Shown: positions 43,695 to 55,464 of the stretch, one piece after another
Layout: every line of letters begins with the position of its first letter
How positions within the stretch are numbered: position 1 is the first letter of the stretch
Made by a program: the position numbers and the translations under genes
Assembly: GCA_949592205.1 (NCBI GenBank)
Contig: CATIUR010000001.1
Location: 15,577,501-15,641,500, forward strand
DNA from: Helichrysum umbraculigerum
Taxonomy: Eukaryota > Streptophyta > Magnoliopsida > Asterales > Asteraceae
DNA length: 64,000 nt
Reading direction: 5' to 3'
The notes under the pieces: generated by a model
Told to the model about the DNA's origin: nothing
The model's input: only the letters and a program-made list of their open reading frames with translations
Databases searched by the model: none

Positions 43695-46087
43695 GTGTCT
43701 TTACCAAGTGTGATTGCATGTTTGTTGTTGGGTATGTTAAAGTTAAAATGTGCTTATATATTTAACATGAGAGATTTTGATTTTGAGTATGATTTGTATG
43801 GGACTCCATCATTGGGTAATAAAAAGTACTTTGTTACATTTATTGATGATGCTTGTAGGTTTTGTTATGTTTACTTGTTACATACTAAAAATGAAACTTT
43901 AGATAAGTTTAAAACATACAAAACTGAAGTTGACTTACTACTAAATGTATCAATCAAAAGGTTAAGAACGGATAGGGGAGGTGAAATTATTGATCTAACT
44001 TATTTCTGATCTGTGGGTATAATTCATGAGACTATTGTTTTATTTGCTTAATAGAGTTCCTAATAAAAGGAACAAAATTACTCCTTATGAAGTTTGGTAT
44101 AAACGAAGACCGAACTTGAACTATCTTCGGGTATGGGGTTGTAGGGCTGTTGTAAGACTCCCTAATCCTAAGAAGAAAAGTTTTGGTGAACGAGGTATAG
44201 ATTGCATATTTATTGGATATGTTGAGCATTCCAAGGCTTATAGGTTCTATATTATTGAACCTAATGATTCTGTTTCGGTTAACCCCGTGGTTGAATCAAG
44301 GGATGCAATCTTTGATGAGAATCGCTTCTCATCTATATCTCGACCAAAGGATATGGTCCCTAGCTCTAGTGGAACCAATAAGGATGTAAGTTCGGATGTG
44401 ACTCAAGATAAGTCATTTGAACTTAGGAAAAGCAAAAGAGAAAGGAAACCTAAGTCATTTGGGCCCGATTTTCAGTTACACTTAATTGAAGGTTCAAGGG
44501 ATGAGGTTTCCACCCAATATTCATATTGCTTTAATGTTGAGGATGATCCCAAAACATTTGATGAAGCAATGAAGTCTCAAGATGTCACCTTTTGGAAGGA
44601 AGCAATCAATGATGAGATGGATTCCATCATGGGCAACAACACTTGGGTGTTGTCCGATCTACCACATGGTTGCAAGCCTTTGGGTTGCAAATGGATCTTC
44701 AAAAGAAGATGAAGGTAGATGGAACTATTGAAAAGTTCAAGGCAAGATTAGTCATTCAAGGGTTTATACAAAAACCGGGAATTGACTATTTTGACACTTA
44801 TGCTGTGGTTGCTCGTATCTCCACTACTAGATTGTTGATTGCCTTAGCTGCAATTCACAATCTTGTGATTCACCAAATGGATGTGAAAACTGCATTCTTG
44901 AATGGTGACTTGGAGGAGGAGGTTTATATGAGACAACCGAAAGGCTTCATCATGCCGGGTAATGAAAACAAGGTGTGTAAACTTGTTAAATCTTTATATG
45001 GTTTGAAACAAGCACCTAAGCAATGGCATCAAAAGTTTGATAAAGTGGTTTTGTCAAGTGGTTATAATTTAAACCAATCCGACAAATGTGTATATAGCAA
45101 ATTTGACGAATCTGGTAAAGGAGTCATCATTTGTCTATATGTTGATGACATGTTGATCTTTGGGACTGATCAAGATCAAGTTGACTCAACAAAGAAGTTT
45201 TTTTTTCATCAAAGTTCTCCATGAAAGATATGGAGGAGGCTGACGTTATCCTTGGTATTAGGATTAAAAGTGAAAACAATGAAATTTCAATTTCTCAAGC
45301 TCATTACATTGAGAAGGTACTTAAGAAATTTAATTGTTTTGATTGTACTCCTGTAAGTACTCCAATGGATCCAAGCATGAAGCTTTTATCTAATAAAGGT
45401 GATGTTGTATCACAACTTGAGTATTCAAAGGTCATTGGTTGCTTAATGTATGCCATGACAAGTACAAGGCAGGATATTGCATTTGCTGTGGGAAAATTGA
45501 GTAGGTTTACAAGTAATCCTAGTGCTCATCATTGGCAAGCAATTAGGCGGGTACTAAAGTATTTAAAGAAAACTATGGATTATAGTTTATCTTATGTTGG
45601 ATATCCTTCGGTTTTAGAAGGTTATTCTGATGCGAGTTGGATATCCAATGCTGAAGATCATTCTTCAACAAGTGGTTGGGTGTTCTTGCTTGGGGGAGGT
45701 GCCATTTCATGGGCTTCCAAGAAGCAAACATGTATTACCAACTCGACAATGGAATCTGAGTTTGTTGCATTAGCTGCTGCTGGTAAAGAAGCGGAATGGC
45801 TAAGAAACTTGATTTATGAGATTCCATTGTGGCCTAAATCTATAGCGCCCATTTCTATCAATTGTGATAGTGCCGCTACATTGGCAAAGGCTTATAGCCA
45901 AATGTACAATGGGAAGTCTAGACACTTAGGTGTTAGACATAGCATGATTCGTGAACTAATCATGAATGGGGTGATTTCTGTAGAGTTTGTGAGGTCACAA
46001 CAGAATTTAGCTGATCACTTGACGAAGGGATTAGCTAGAGACTTGGTTAATAATTCCGCATTAGGGATGGGTTTAAAGTCCACATAA
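43695..46087 (+). pseudogene. pol: Copia pol remnant: integrase, reverse transcriptase, RNase H
   Basis: Four ORF pieces in order. At 43695-44009: integrase core fragment (DLYGTPSLGNKKYFVTFIDD, LRTDRGGE), cut short before the rest of the core. At 44026-44712: integrase C-terminus (NKITPYEVWYKRRPN, FIGYVEHSKAYRFY) and start of RT. At 44643-45224: RT with the YVDDM catalytic motif at 45138-45152. At 45221-46087: RT end and RNase H (SDASW, TNSTMESEFVAL, SRHLGVRH, ADHLTKGL). Breaks: an internal integrase deletion near 44009, a frameshift near 44700, and a shift at a T run near 45190-45200. Gag and protease are missing. Not functional, but the RT and RNase H residues are still readable, suggesting moderate age. 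Confidence 0.92.
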
Positions 46088-46357
46088 ATTTCTAATGGTA
46101 AGACACCCAATTCCCTCCTTATGAATTAGGAGCTGAATTCAATGTGGAAAGCTTACACTTAGAAACTGGAGCACATGTTTTTACATATGTCATCCCAAGG
46201 TTATGTGCTCGGACCTGCTGAAGTTAGGTTGAAGTCAACTTCTTAATAGCTCATTTGAAAAGTGCAAAAGCAGGTGCATGACGGAAAGGAACTACCAATA
46301 TGAATGTGAAGTTTTGCCGCTTCAAAAAAGCTTTGGACTTTATGCTTTGAAACATTC
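46088..46357 (+). other. 3' noncoding part of D before the C insertion
   Basis: Continues after C at 53011 with CATGAATGGATATGG and the polypurine tract. No gene. Confidence 0.6.
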
Positions 46358-48265
46358 TGATGCGTGTGAAAGCGTCTCGTTTTATAATTTATAACTGAAA
46401 ATACCTTATTAATACTATCACACAACCAGGCAAGAATACCTGATCGAAATAGTATAGCTATGGTAAGTCCAGGTTGATCTCAGGAACACAGGAATGGTGG
46501 TTTATTAATTAAAATAGAAAATAATAATTAACTAATAAAACAGTAAAAAGGGGGACGTTTTAGTTCCGTTCAAACATAAGATTTGTAAATAATAATTAAA
46601 ACTAAATAAAAACTTTAAATTAAAATAACAAATAGGTAACAATAGGAAGGAGCAAGTAATTGTGTAAATAATTCCACTCAGATTCATATATTCCAATTCA
46701 TTGCACGTTAATTGTTTAATTGTGATTCTTTTATATCAACTTAATGCCAAATTCTTCAATGATATTAAATTGAATATGAATTAGCCAACGTTCCGGGTCC
46801 AACTAATCCCTACAATTTAAGGTTTCCCTAAATTGTGCATTAAGCATTCACGATCTATTATAATTCACCCTCGCGGTACGAATTCTTCAACAATACCTAT
46901 TAATAATCTCTTATTAACTTATTCATTTTAGGTTATTAACTTTACTTTCTTAACCTATCAGACTCAACATATTTAGCAATAGTTAAAACCCTAAGATTAT
47001 AACCATCAATAATTAATAACATTAAAGGAACTCAATCTCATTAATATTATTAACCACGTTAAGGAGTAAAAGCTAATAAGCACCAACAACTAAGGTTACA
47101 CGGGGAATATAATAATATTCAATCAAATAACTTAGCCAATATGCAATATAATCATTCAATAATCATAATCTAAGTTTCACTACTACACAAATACTAAATA
47201 TCAATTCATCATACGATATGCATAAAACAAAATATTCAATATCAAAAACATAATTGTAATTGAATTAAATAAAAAGTAGATACAAACCGAATAATGAATC
47301 ACAAAAAGATAAAGTGAAATGGCTTCAACCGTAGCTTTTCGTGCCTCCAAAAGTACTCCTAAAACTTGAAATAATAAACCCTAAACTAAATATAAAAACT
47401 ATCTACGAATTATATAAATTAAAAAGTGAAAAAGCTCTCTCCAAATCGTAGATGAGGTCTGCCTTTTATACTTGTTGGGAACATCATCCATACGGCGTAT
47501 GAATTAATCATACGGCGTATGGATCAAAGTTGGCGTCTCCCCCAAGAACTTGCTGTAGCCTCACGCGTTTTCCACCAACCAGCATTAAATGCTCACCGTC
47601 CAATCACTTTTGCTAAACCGACATATGCTCCACCTACCTCATTAAATTGGGCCTTTGACTTTAGATAAAACTTTGACTTGAATTTGAACTTGGGCTGCTA
47701 CTTCCTGCGCATCACGTGATCCATCTTTTAGCCTAAACAAACATCATCATCTCATTATTTAACATAGATCATCATCATTTTATATTATTAATATTAATAT
47801 TATTATTATGTTAAGTTAATATATATACTACGTAAGTACGTATGCTAATGATCAATCTATTATATTTATTTTAATATTATTAACTTTATGATTATTACTA
47901 ACTACTATTATTTAGCCTAACTAATTATTTGGTCCAACTCATAAACTCTAATAAATATACAATCTAACTATTTTTGCTCAACTCATTTAACTTTTCGAAC
48001 TCAACTATTTACAAACTTTATTTATTTTTATAACTCTTTTAACCACTTTGTCCCAATCATAATTAGGTTAAACTAACTTTTATATAAAAATTACTCTATT
48101 TGATCTATTTTTAACTCATTTTTGTTCTTTTTCTAATTTAAGCTCTATTTCTATCTATTTTGTAAATATGAACGAAATAACTATATTTTATTAAGTAAAT
48201 GCAATAAAAGTGTACAAAAACTAGGGAATATTACTATATAAAAGTAGTACTATTTGATGCTATCA
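46358..48265 (-). repeat. 3' LTR of C
   Basis: Left copy of the 1908-bp LTR. In minus sense it has a pair of CATACGCCGTATG palindromes (47488-47522) about 20 bp upstream of TATAAAAG (47463-47470). Confidence 0.93.
47463..47522 (-). promoter_or_regulatory. LTR promoter of C: palindrome pair and TATA box
   Basis: Two CATACGCCGTATG units (+ 47488-47501 and 47509-47522) then TATAAAAG in minus sense. Repeated in the other LTR at 52203-52262. Same motif and layout as element B, though the rest of the LTRs differ. Confidence 0.65.
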
Positions 48266-48300
48266 AATATCCCCACACTTAAGTTCTGCTTGTCCTCAAG
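48266..48300 (-). other. Polypurine tract region of C
   Basis: In minus sense CTTGAGGACAAGCAG then AAGTGTGGGGATATT abuts the LTR, matching B and F. Confidence 0.85.
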
Positions 48301-48644
48301 TAGAATACATTTTCATCATCTAAAACTGATAAGTATCAAACTAATATTTAAAAATTAGAATACCTAAATTAAAAATCGGTTTAATAAATTTAAAACTTTA
48401 AACAATTTAATTAACATGGATAACTATAAAGTACAAATAAAAATTATTATTATTAGTGCAACATATAGTCCATGAATGATTACTAATATATTTGTCCACT
48501 TTAAACAATCTATACTCATATCTCTGAATACACCTTTATTGTTAATATGCATATTACTTATGATTTTCACATATGATATACTCTTAAACTTAATCATGCA
48601 ATTTACTTCTATATTCAAAATAAATATATGAAATCCATTTTTAA

Positions 48645-48704
48645 GAATTAAGACATTGGTGACAGGTCTGCATTTTCATGCAACAAAGCGACATAACTTG
48701 ATTC
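48645..48704 (-). ncRNA. Structured RNA hairpin T3 of C
   Basis: Outer stem GAATCAAG with CTTAATTC (one mismatch). Inner TGCAT-GAAA-ATGCA (48669-48682): two adjacent pairs are changed relative to TGTAC/GTACA with pairing kept. Internal loop GTCGCTTTGT facing GACCTGTCACC. Confidence 0.8.
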
Positions 48705-48721
48705 AGGTAAAGCAATTTTTA

Positions 48722-48779
48722 AATCAAACCAGCGGTGACTGGTCTATACCTTAGTATAACAAAGCGACATAGTTTGATT
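48722..48779 (-). ncRNA. Structured RNA hairpin T2 of C
   Basis: Outer stem AATCAAAC with GTTTGATT, perfect 8 bp. Inner TATAC-TAAG-GTATA (48745-48758): the G-C pair became A-T with pairing kept. Internal loop GTCGCTTTGT facing GACCAGTCACC. Confidence 0.8.
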
Positions 48780-48831
48780 ATTTTTAATTTTAATTTGAAA
48801 GATTTTTCTTTCTTTTGCTTTATTTAAGAAT

Positions 48832-48882
48832 ACTAATTAGAGACCAGGTCTGTACTTACGTACAACAGAGGAAACAATTAGT
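48832..48882 (-). ncRNA. Structured RNA hairpin T1 of C
   Basis: Outer stem ACTAATT with AATTAGT. Inner TGTAC-GTAA-GTACA (48851-48864), a GNRA-type loop. Flanks TTCCTCTGT and GACCTGGTCTC. A TTTGGGGG run directly precedes it. Confidence 0.8.
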
Positions 48883-49278
48883 AAACCCCCAAATGTTTTT
48901 CATATAAGTATAAAGACATATAAAATTATCGCATGATAAATCTAAGAATTAAGACTTTTATGTCATACATCATAATATGTACCATAAAATAATATACAAG
49001 TTATTTATCAATTTCTTAAAATTCAGAAATCCTCATATAGATTGCCTATTAGTATATCATATCATGTAACTATATATCACTCATTATTAAATTTCTTACG
49101 TTATATGTACAAAACAGTTAATCCACATTAAAGTCTAAACTTTTAAATACAAAACAAAACTTTTAATAAAAATATTCTAACTAATAAATACCTAGTTTTT
49201 AACTCAAAAATTTTAAATTTCGATGAAAATTTAACAAAATTATAATATAAGGACAAGTTTAAATTTCTTTTCTACCGA

Positions 49279-49320
49279 CCCCATCCCCACACTTAAATTA
49301 TACAATGTCCTCATTGTATA
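49279..49320 (-). promoter_or_regulatory. Conserved hairpin plus polypurine-like box in C
   Basis: In minus sense TATACAATG-AGGA-CATTGTATA is followed by TTTAAGTGTGGGGATGGGG. Counterpart of 31026-31066 in B. Confidence 0.7.
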
Positions 49321-49703
49321 TAAACAAGTTAAAAAATAAAGTGAGAAAGGGAAGAAAAGAAATTAGAACGTAAAACTCCCCTGAATATGGCGCGATTATC
49401 TTGATCTGATTTGGCGTAATGGGTCATCTTCCGATCTTTATTTAAAAATATACAACATCCACACTTTCGTAGTTAATCACGATTGCATTTAGCGTATGCA
49501 ATAAGCCTTTAAACCCCTCGGTATCCCAAGTGGACGAATTATAGTCTCGTGAGGGTTTCCAGGGAACACACCCACAAAGTTCTTCCAAAAATTCCAATTT
49601 CAACTGAAATGGTTGCCAACTTCAAAAAGTAGCAAAAAACATTAAACGTATAAAAATAAAATACCAAAAACGGAAAATAAAAATTATACATAATGTACAA
49701 GCA

Positions 49704-49758
49704 CAGGTTGCCTCACGAGAAGCGCTTGTTTTTGTTCGAGTCACTAGCTTGACTCCAA
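49704..49758 (-). promoter_or_regulatory. Conserved block after the C ORF
   Basis: In minus sense GGAGTCAAGCTAGTGACTC (a short hairpin) then AAGCGCTTCTCGTGAGGCAA. Near-identical in F (61364-61420). A GGGAGGCAACCC signature just after the coding region is familiar from Athila/Tat-type elements. Confidence 0.65.
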
Positions 49759-49760
49759 CC

Positions 49761-50879
49761 TTACTTACCAAAAAATCTCTTGACTTTCCCCACACTTAAA
49801 AGTAAGCATGGATGGTAATATCGATAAGTAATCCAAAAATGTAAATTTATTAAAATTAAAGCAAATAAATACTTATCCTTTATGGCAGGCATTGATCCAT
49901 TCCTTGATGCTCCATGATTTTCCAAAAGTTGAGAGAAACTTTCCTTCCGATCGAATTTCCAAAAAGGATCTTCATACTCGTAAAACAATGAACTTGTGCT
50001 TATAGACACTTCAACTGTTGGTTGCGTCGACTCAACCACCATTTGAATTTCAACTGGTTCGGCTGCTATCTCATTACCGCAAGTTTTGTTTTCAATTTCT
50101 CCTCCAATCCTTACCATTGTTCGATCACCTTCTTCCAAAAGTTCAACCTCCGGATGCAATGACAGAGTTTCATCAATAGTTGGATCCATAATAGCTACTA
50201 ATTCTTCTTCTGCCATAACCCCATCTTGGTTTCTTAATTCAAGGATTTCCTCTTCATTACAATCAAGTAACGAGAGTATTTCCTTATTAGAATCATAATG
50301 ATCAACTCTTGGCAAAGGTAACCAATCTACCTCCATATCTTCTTCCTGTTTAATTTCACTAAAAATATCGTTAGAAAATAAAGAGTCAGAGGATTGAGAA
50401 TACTTATCTGTTTGATTCATCTCCTCAAGTTGTTGAATGGAATCTCCTTGACTGTGGCCAATAGTCTTCGTTTCTTCCACTTTTTCACTTGATGTCTCCA
50501 TAGATTGCGTAGCTATCACAATTACTGGTTGAGATAAACTTTTAACTTTACCTTTCTTAAGCTTTGGAAAAATTGATCCTTCATTGTACTTTCTATTCAA
50601 AGCAGCTGGATAAGGAGGCGGAGGTGTATACTTTTTAATAATTTCTTCCATTAAAGGTGAAGGCGTCTATTTTTTTAAATTTGGTTTTGCCTTATATCCT
50701 TCATCTTTTGGTTTTTCAAAAATTTCCTCCTTGTCGTTTTCCATATCCTTCACAATTAGATCTTTATTCCAATATGCTATCATCTCATCTAAAGATCGCT
50801 TCAAATCCTCTTTACTCATCACGGAAACGTTTCTCGAGTTTTGAAAATTCTCATAAACATCATTCACGTTTTGAGACAT
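49761..50879 (-). pseudogene. Gag-like or accessory ORF of C, one in-frame stop
   Basis: Minus-strand frame from ATG 50879 (MSQNVNDVYENF). An in-frame TAG near 50665 follows PNLKK, and the same frame stays open from there to 49761 (296 codons from ATG 50651). The part just after the stop (YTPPPPYPAALNRKYNEG) resembles the Pro-rich segment at the end of Gypsy Gag. The rest is acidic and low in recognisable motifs, with no zinc knuckle, protease or RT. With near-identical LTRs, the stop is either very recent or tolerated. A trans-complemented element does not need this protein. Confidence 0.6.
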
Positions 50880-50975
50880 ACCTGTCAAAATAAAACAAAA
50901 AGAAAAAGAGTAGAAAAGAAAAGAAAATAAAATAAAAACTAATTTTTTTTTTCAATTTAAATAATAAACAACCCG

Positions 50976-51091
50976 TTCCCCGATAGAACAAAAGTCCAAC
51001 CGGTTAAGTGTTCCCCGGTAGAATAGTTCAACCAGTAAAGAGTCCCCGGCAGCGTAGTTCAACCAGTTAAGAGTCCCCGGCAGCGGCGCCA
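50976..51091 (-). repeat. Tandem repeats including the Asp-tRNA primer site of C
   Basis: The primer site TGGCGCCGCTGCCGGGG (+ 51075-51091, about 16 of 17 matches to tRNA-Asp) is the first of about four ~32-bp tandem units in minus sense. The later copies (GCTGCCGGGGACTC, CTACCGGGGAACAC, CTATCGGGGAAC) keep the 3' part of the site and an AACTGGTTGAAC spacer. Confidence 0.75.
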
Positions 51092-51097
51092 AAAACT

Positions 51098-53005
51098 TGA
51101 TGCTTGTGAAAGCGTCTCGTTTTATAATTTATAACTGAAAATACCTTATTAATACTATCACACAACCAGGCAAGAATACCTGATCGAAATAGTATAGCTA
51201 TGGTAAGTCCAGGTCGATCTCAGGAACACAGGAATAGTGGTTTATTAATTAAAATAGAAAATAATAATTAACAAATAAAACAGTAAAAAGGGGGACGTTT
51301 TAGTTCCGTTCGAACATAAGATTTGTAAATAATAATTAAAACTAAATAAAAACTTTAAATTAAAATAACAAATAGGTAACAATAGGAAGGAGCAAGTAAT
51401 TGTGTAAATAATTCCACTCAGATTCATATATTCCAATTCATTGCACGTTAATTGTTTAATTGTGATTCTTTTATATCAACTTAATGCCAAATTCTTCAAT
51501 GATATTAAATTGAATATGAATTAGCCAACGTTCCGGGTCCAACTAATCCCTACAATTTAAGGTTTCCCTAAATTGTGCATTAAGCATTCACGATCTATTA
51601 TAATTCACCCTCGCGGTACGAATTCTTCAACAATACCTATTAATAATCTCTTATTAACTTATTCGTTTTAGGTTATTAACTTTACTTTCTTAACCTATCA
51701 GACTCAACATATTTAGCAATAGTTAAAACCCTAAGATTATAACCATCAATAATTAATAACATTAAAGGAACTCAATCTCATTAATATTATTAACCACGTT
51801 AAGGAGTAAAAGCTAATAAGCACCAACAACTAAGGTTACACGGGGAATATAATAATATTCAATCAAATAACTTAGCCAATATGCAATATAATCATTCAAT
51901 AATCATAATCTAAGTTTCACTACTACACAAATACTAAATATCAATTCATCATACGATATGCATAAAACAAAATATTCAATATCAAAAACATAATTGTAAT
52001 TGAATTAAATAAAAAGTAGATACAAACCGAATAATGAATCACAAAAAGATAAAGTGAAATGGCTTCAACCGTAGCTTTTCGTGCCTCCAAAAGTACTCCT
52101 AAAACTTGAAATAATAAACCCTAAACTAAATATAAAAACTATCTAGAAATTATATAAATTAAAAAGTGAAAAAGCTCTCTCCAAATCGTAGATGAGGTCT
52201 GCCTTTTATACTTGTTGGGAACATCATCCATACGGCGTATGAATTAATCATACGGCGTATGGATCAAAGTTGGCGTCTCCTCCAAGAACTTGCTGTAGCC
52301 TCACGCGTTTTCCACCAACCAGCATTAAATGCTCACCGTCCAATCACTTTTGCTAAACCGACATATGCTCCACCTACCTCATTAAATTGGGCCTTTGACT
52401 TTAGATAAAACTTTGACTTGAATTTGAACTTGGGCTGCTACTTCCTGCGCATCACGTGATCCATCTTTTAGCCTAAACAAACATCATCATCTCATTATTT
52501 AACATAGATCATCATCATTTTATATTATTAATATTAATATTATTATTATGTTAAGTTAATATATATACTACGTAAGTACGTATGCTAATGATCAATCTAT
52601 TATATTTATTTTAATATTATTAACTTTATGATTATTACTAACTACTATTATTTAGCCTAACTAATTATTTGGTCCAACTCATAAACTCTAATAAATATAC
52701 AATCTAACTATTTTTGCTCAACTCATTTAACTTTTCGAACTCAACTATTTACAAACTTTATTTATTTTTATAACTCTTTTAACCACTTTGTCCCAATCAT
52801 AATTAGGTGAAACTAACTTTTATATAAAAATTACTCTATTTGATCTATTTTTAACTCATTTTTGTTCTTTTTCTAATTTAAGCTCTATTTCTATCTATTT
52901 TGTAAATATGAACGAAATAACTATATTTTATTAAGTAAATGCAATAAAAGTGTACAAAAACTAGGGAATATTACTATATAAAAGTAGTACTATTTGATGC
53001 TATCA
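51098..53005 (-). repeat. 5' LTR of C
   Basis: Right copy of the 1908-bp LTR, adjacent to the primer site at 51075-51091 and followed on the right by the duplication CATTC. Confidence 0.95.
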
Positions 53006-53262
53006 CATTCATGAATGGATATGGACACATGGCTTGTATAGTGTCAAGATCGCTTTAGAGTATTTGAAAACTTGTGTGTATATTATCTTCAGGTATTCAA
53101 ATGGGTTGAAGGGTTCAATTCTTAGAACACCCCGATTCTCGAATATTTGGAATGTGTAATGTACTAAGATGGAAATTCAATCTTCAAGACATTTTCATTT
53201 ATGCATAAGTTTGTTTTGTTTGATTATCTCATGTAAAGGAATTACACTAAATTGGGGAGGAT

Positions 53263-53920
53263 TGTTAGTAATTTAGTGTAATTGAAGGACATGGTTATTT
53301 GACTTCGTAATGGGTTAGGAGGTACGGAGTGTACGCCCATCAAGTAAATAACATCCTTGACCCAAAGCAATTGCGAAAGCAGTCATGAGTCTAAAAGATA
53401 CGAATTAGTCTAAAATAGACTACACAGTGGCTTAATAGTCTGAAATGGACTGAATTAGTCTAATTTAGACAGAAGTCCGAATTAGTCTAAAATAAGACTA
53501 GATAGTGACGTAATAGTCTAATTTTGGACGTGACGGGTCAAGAGGCTATTTTGACCCATTTGACTGTGACTGTTGGTTATCCTAACTGATAGGATTTTAT
53601 GGTCTTAATGATTATGAATATCAAAAGGCTGGATCAATGGTGGTCTTTATTGGAAAATTTATATCCACTAACTCCATGGATTGTTGGGTGATCATAGAGT
53701 GAGAAGTAATCTACATGAGAAACACACACACAACAAGAAATACTCTCTAGCACCAGGTTTTTGTTTTGTTGCCTCAAACAAGAACATCACTTTTTGTCTT
53801 ATCCCAAAACAAAATTCGTGTAACCCAAGGCATATAGGGTCGAATTTTTGTTTTCGGAAAGTGATAGCACGATTCAAAGGGATATCCGGTCATTAAAATC
53901 TTACCCGGTTACACGGTTTC
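53263..53920 (+). repeat. Right LTR of D, truncated by E2
   Basis: Homologous to 41763-42375, cut at GGTTTC by E2 starting at 53921. GTTTC (53916-53920) is the expected left half of E2's target duplication; the right half should lie beyond the window. Confidence 0.8.
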
Positions 53921-54659
53921 TGTAACACCCGGTCAAAAAGTCAACTTTCGCGCCAAATTTAAACTTCAAATAAATGTTACATGTTTGAGAAAAATATTAG
54001 ACATTCGAAAAATTCCATCCGTTTTGAGTCTAAAACACGATTTTATTTAGTTAAGACAACGCGGAAACAAACATAAAACTTAATTTTCAATAAAGTATTC
54101 TTATAAAATACTTTCACTAGAAAACATTTCGAGATAAAATAAATAAAATTTTAGAATTTAAAATATTATTTTAAATTACGATCGGGTACAAATACACGGG
54201 TATTTTGTAATGCAATTTGGGAGACGGTGTCTCCACCGAATCGACAAAAAAGGAGGGAAACCCCCTCCCCATCTCATTCCATCTTTCTCACTCTCTCTCT
54301 CCTCTCATCCCTTTTCTCTCAATCTCTCTCTCTCTCTACAACCCACCACCGCCACCATTTTTCGCCATTTAACACCACTAAACGACCTCCAATCTTCAAG
54401 CTCATTTAGAGAAAAACGATCACCACGCAACGATCTACAATCCTATCTTTTCGGATTCTCCTCGCGCGGATTTGTAAGTTTCCGACAATTCTCGAAATCT
54501 CTCAAATCCTTATTATTATGCTTGTTTGCGGTTTAGATAAGCTTAAAATACTCAAATATGGGTTGGGTAAAAGAATCGGACTCGACAGAGGCCGGAAAAC
54601 TCATTTTCGGCTCAAACTCCAGCGATCAGTTCGCTATGTCGCAGGGACCAAAAACAGTG

Positions 54660-54870
54660 CTGCGACGTCGCAGCCAACGTCGCAAAAACATTTCAACGTC
54701 GCATTTTGCGACGTAAGCCTCAAGGTCGCATTAAATTGCGAACGTCGCACATAGCGACGTCGACCCTTACGTCGCACTAGACCCCGATGTCGCATATAGC
54801 GACGTAGACTCCAACGTCGCAGTACAATCGCGCTGCGATGCCAACCCCAACGTCACACCCAACGTCGCAG
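54660..54870 (+). repeat. GCGACGT/ACGTCGC-rich block of E2
   Basis: ACGTCGC and GCGACGT alternate every ~20 bp, homologous to 6673-6945 in reverse. Locally very CG-rich compared with the rest of the window. Confidence 0.75.
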
Positions 54871-55025
54871 ATCAGAGAACCTCAAAAACACATGTTTTTC
54901 ACTAAGTATCGACGACAAATTTTACCACTTACTTTTATCACGAATTTGGATTTCGAAAGCATTTTCATTAAAGCAATGTTGTAGAAATAAAAAATTTTCA
55001 AGCTGACTTGGCAGCTCGACCCCAA

Positions 55026-55100
55026 CCAGGGGCTCTGCCCCTTGGACCCCGCCAGGGGTTGCCACCCCTTGGACCCCGCTACCAGGGGCGCTGCCCCCGG
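55026..55100 (+). repeat. GC hairpin array of E2
   Basis: GGGGC-TCT-GCCCC (55029-55041), GGGGT-TGCC-ACCCC (55055-55068) and GGGGC-GCT-GCCCC (55085-55097), with TTGGACCCCG-type spacers. Confidence 0.75.
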
Positions 55101-55464
55101 ACCCCCGTCCACAATTTCCAAACCTGAACAACAAACGAATAATTACACAACTCGCTTAGACAAACTGATTTGTCTCATACTCATATAATCTCACGTGTTT
55201 AGGACACTATGAGATTTCCATTTGGACGACACGCGTATCTTAAAATCGCTGACAACTCGCAGGTGAGTTCATAGCCCCACTCTTCAACTGTTTTACTATT
55301 TTCGGGGTGAAACACATGCTCAATAAATGTTTTCGAATTATATTACTAATCTTTTATAATTCACAAACTATTTATATTACTGTTATGTAATACGAAACGT
55401 GTAATACTTAGGATTACACTCATCATATGACTTTAGAACAAAACCAATATATAACCTAGGTAGG

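Larger units (their letters stand above)
48465..49070 (-). promoter_or_regulatory. Shared 3' noncoding RNA module, copy in C
   Basis: In minus sense, in order: ATGATATACTAATAGGC, TCTTAATTCTTAG, TTTGGGGG abutting T1, then T1, T2, T3, and TTTAAAGTGGACAAATATA. Collinear with A (4845-5530) and B (31305-31920). Confidence 0.8.
46358..53005 (-). mobile_element. C: complete non-autonomous Gypsy-like element, minus sense
   Basis: Two 1908-bp LTRs with TGATAGCATC...CGCATCA ends in minus sense, a perfect duplication CATTC (46353-46357 and 53006-53010), an Asp-tRNA primer site next to the right LTR and a polypurine tract next to the left LTR. I count about 10 differences per 1908 bp by eye. The interior is only 2.8 kb: one broken acidic ORF and a structured 3' noncoding region. 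Inserted into D. Confidence 0.93.
41763..53920 (+). mobile_element. D: decayed Copia element, interrupted by C and E2
   Basis: LTR-like repeats begin at 41763 and 53263 (TGTTAGTAATTTAGTG). Between them lie a leader, broken pol and a polypurine tract (AAATTGGGGAGGAT, ending 53262). C splits D at 46358-53010 and E2 cuts the right LTR at 53920. The LTR end is therefore not visible, and I found no good primer site. The LTRs share GAATTAGTCTAAAATAGACT-type palindromic repeats but differ by a ~52-bp indel and many substitutions, so D is older than C. Confidence 0.8.
53921..55464 (+). mobile_element. E2: Gypsy-like LTR, plus sense, interrupted by F
   Basis: Starts TGTAACACCCGG. It has a CT-rich leader (54280-54340), a GCGACGT block (54660-54870), three GC hairpins (55026-55100) and a splice-donor-like CAGGTGAGTTCATAGCCCC. 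It is cut at 55464 by F. Same family as E1 in opposite orientation. Short ORFs here are not supported. Confidence 0.75.
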
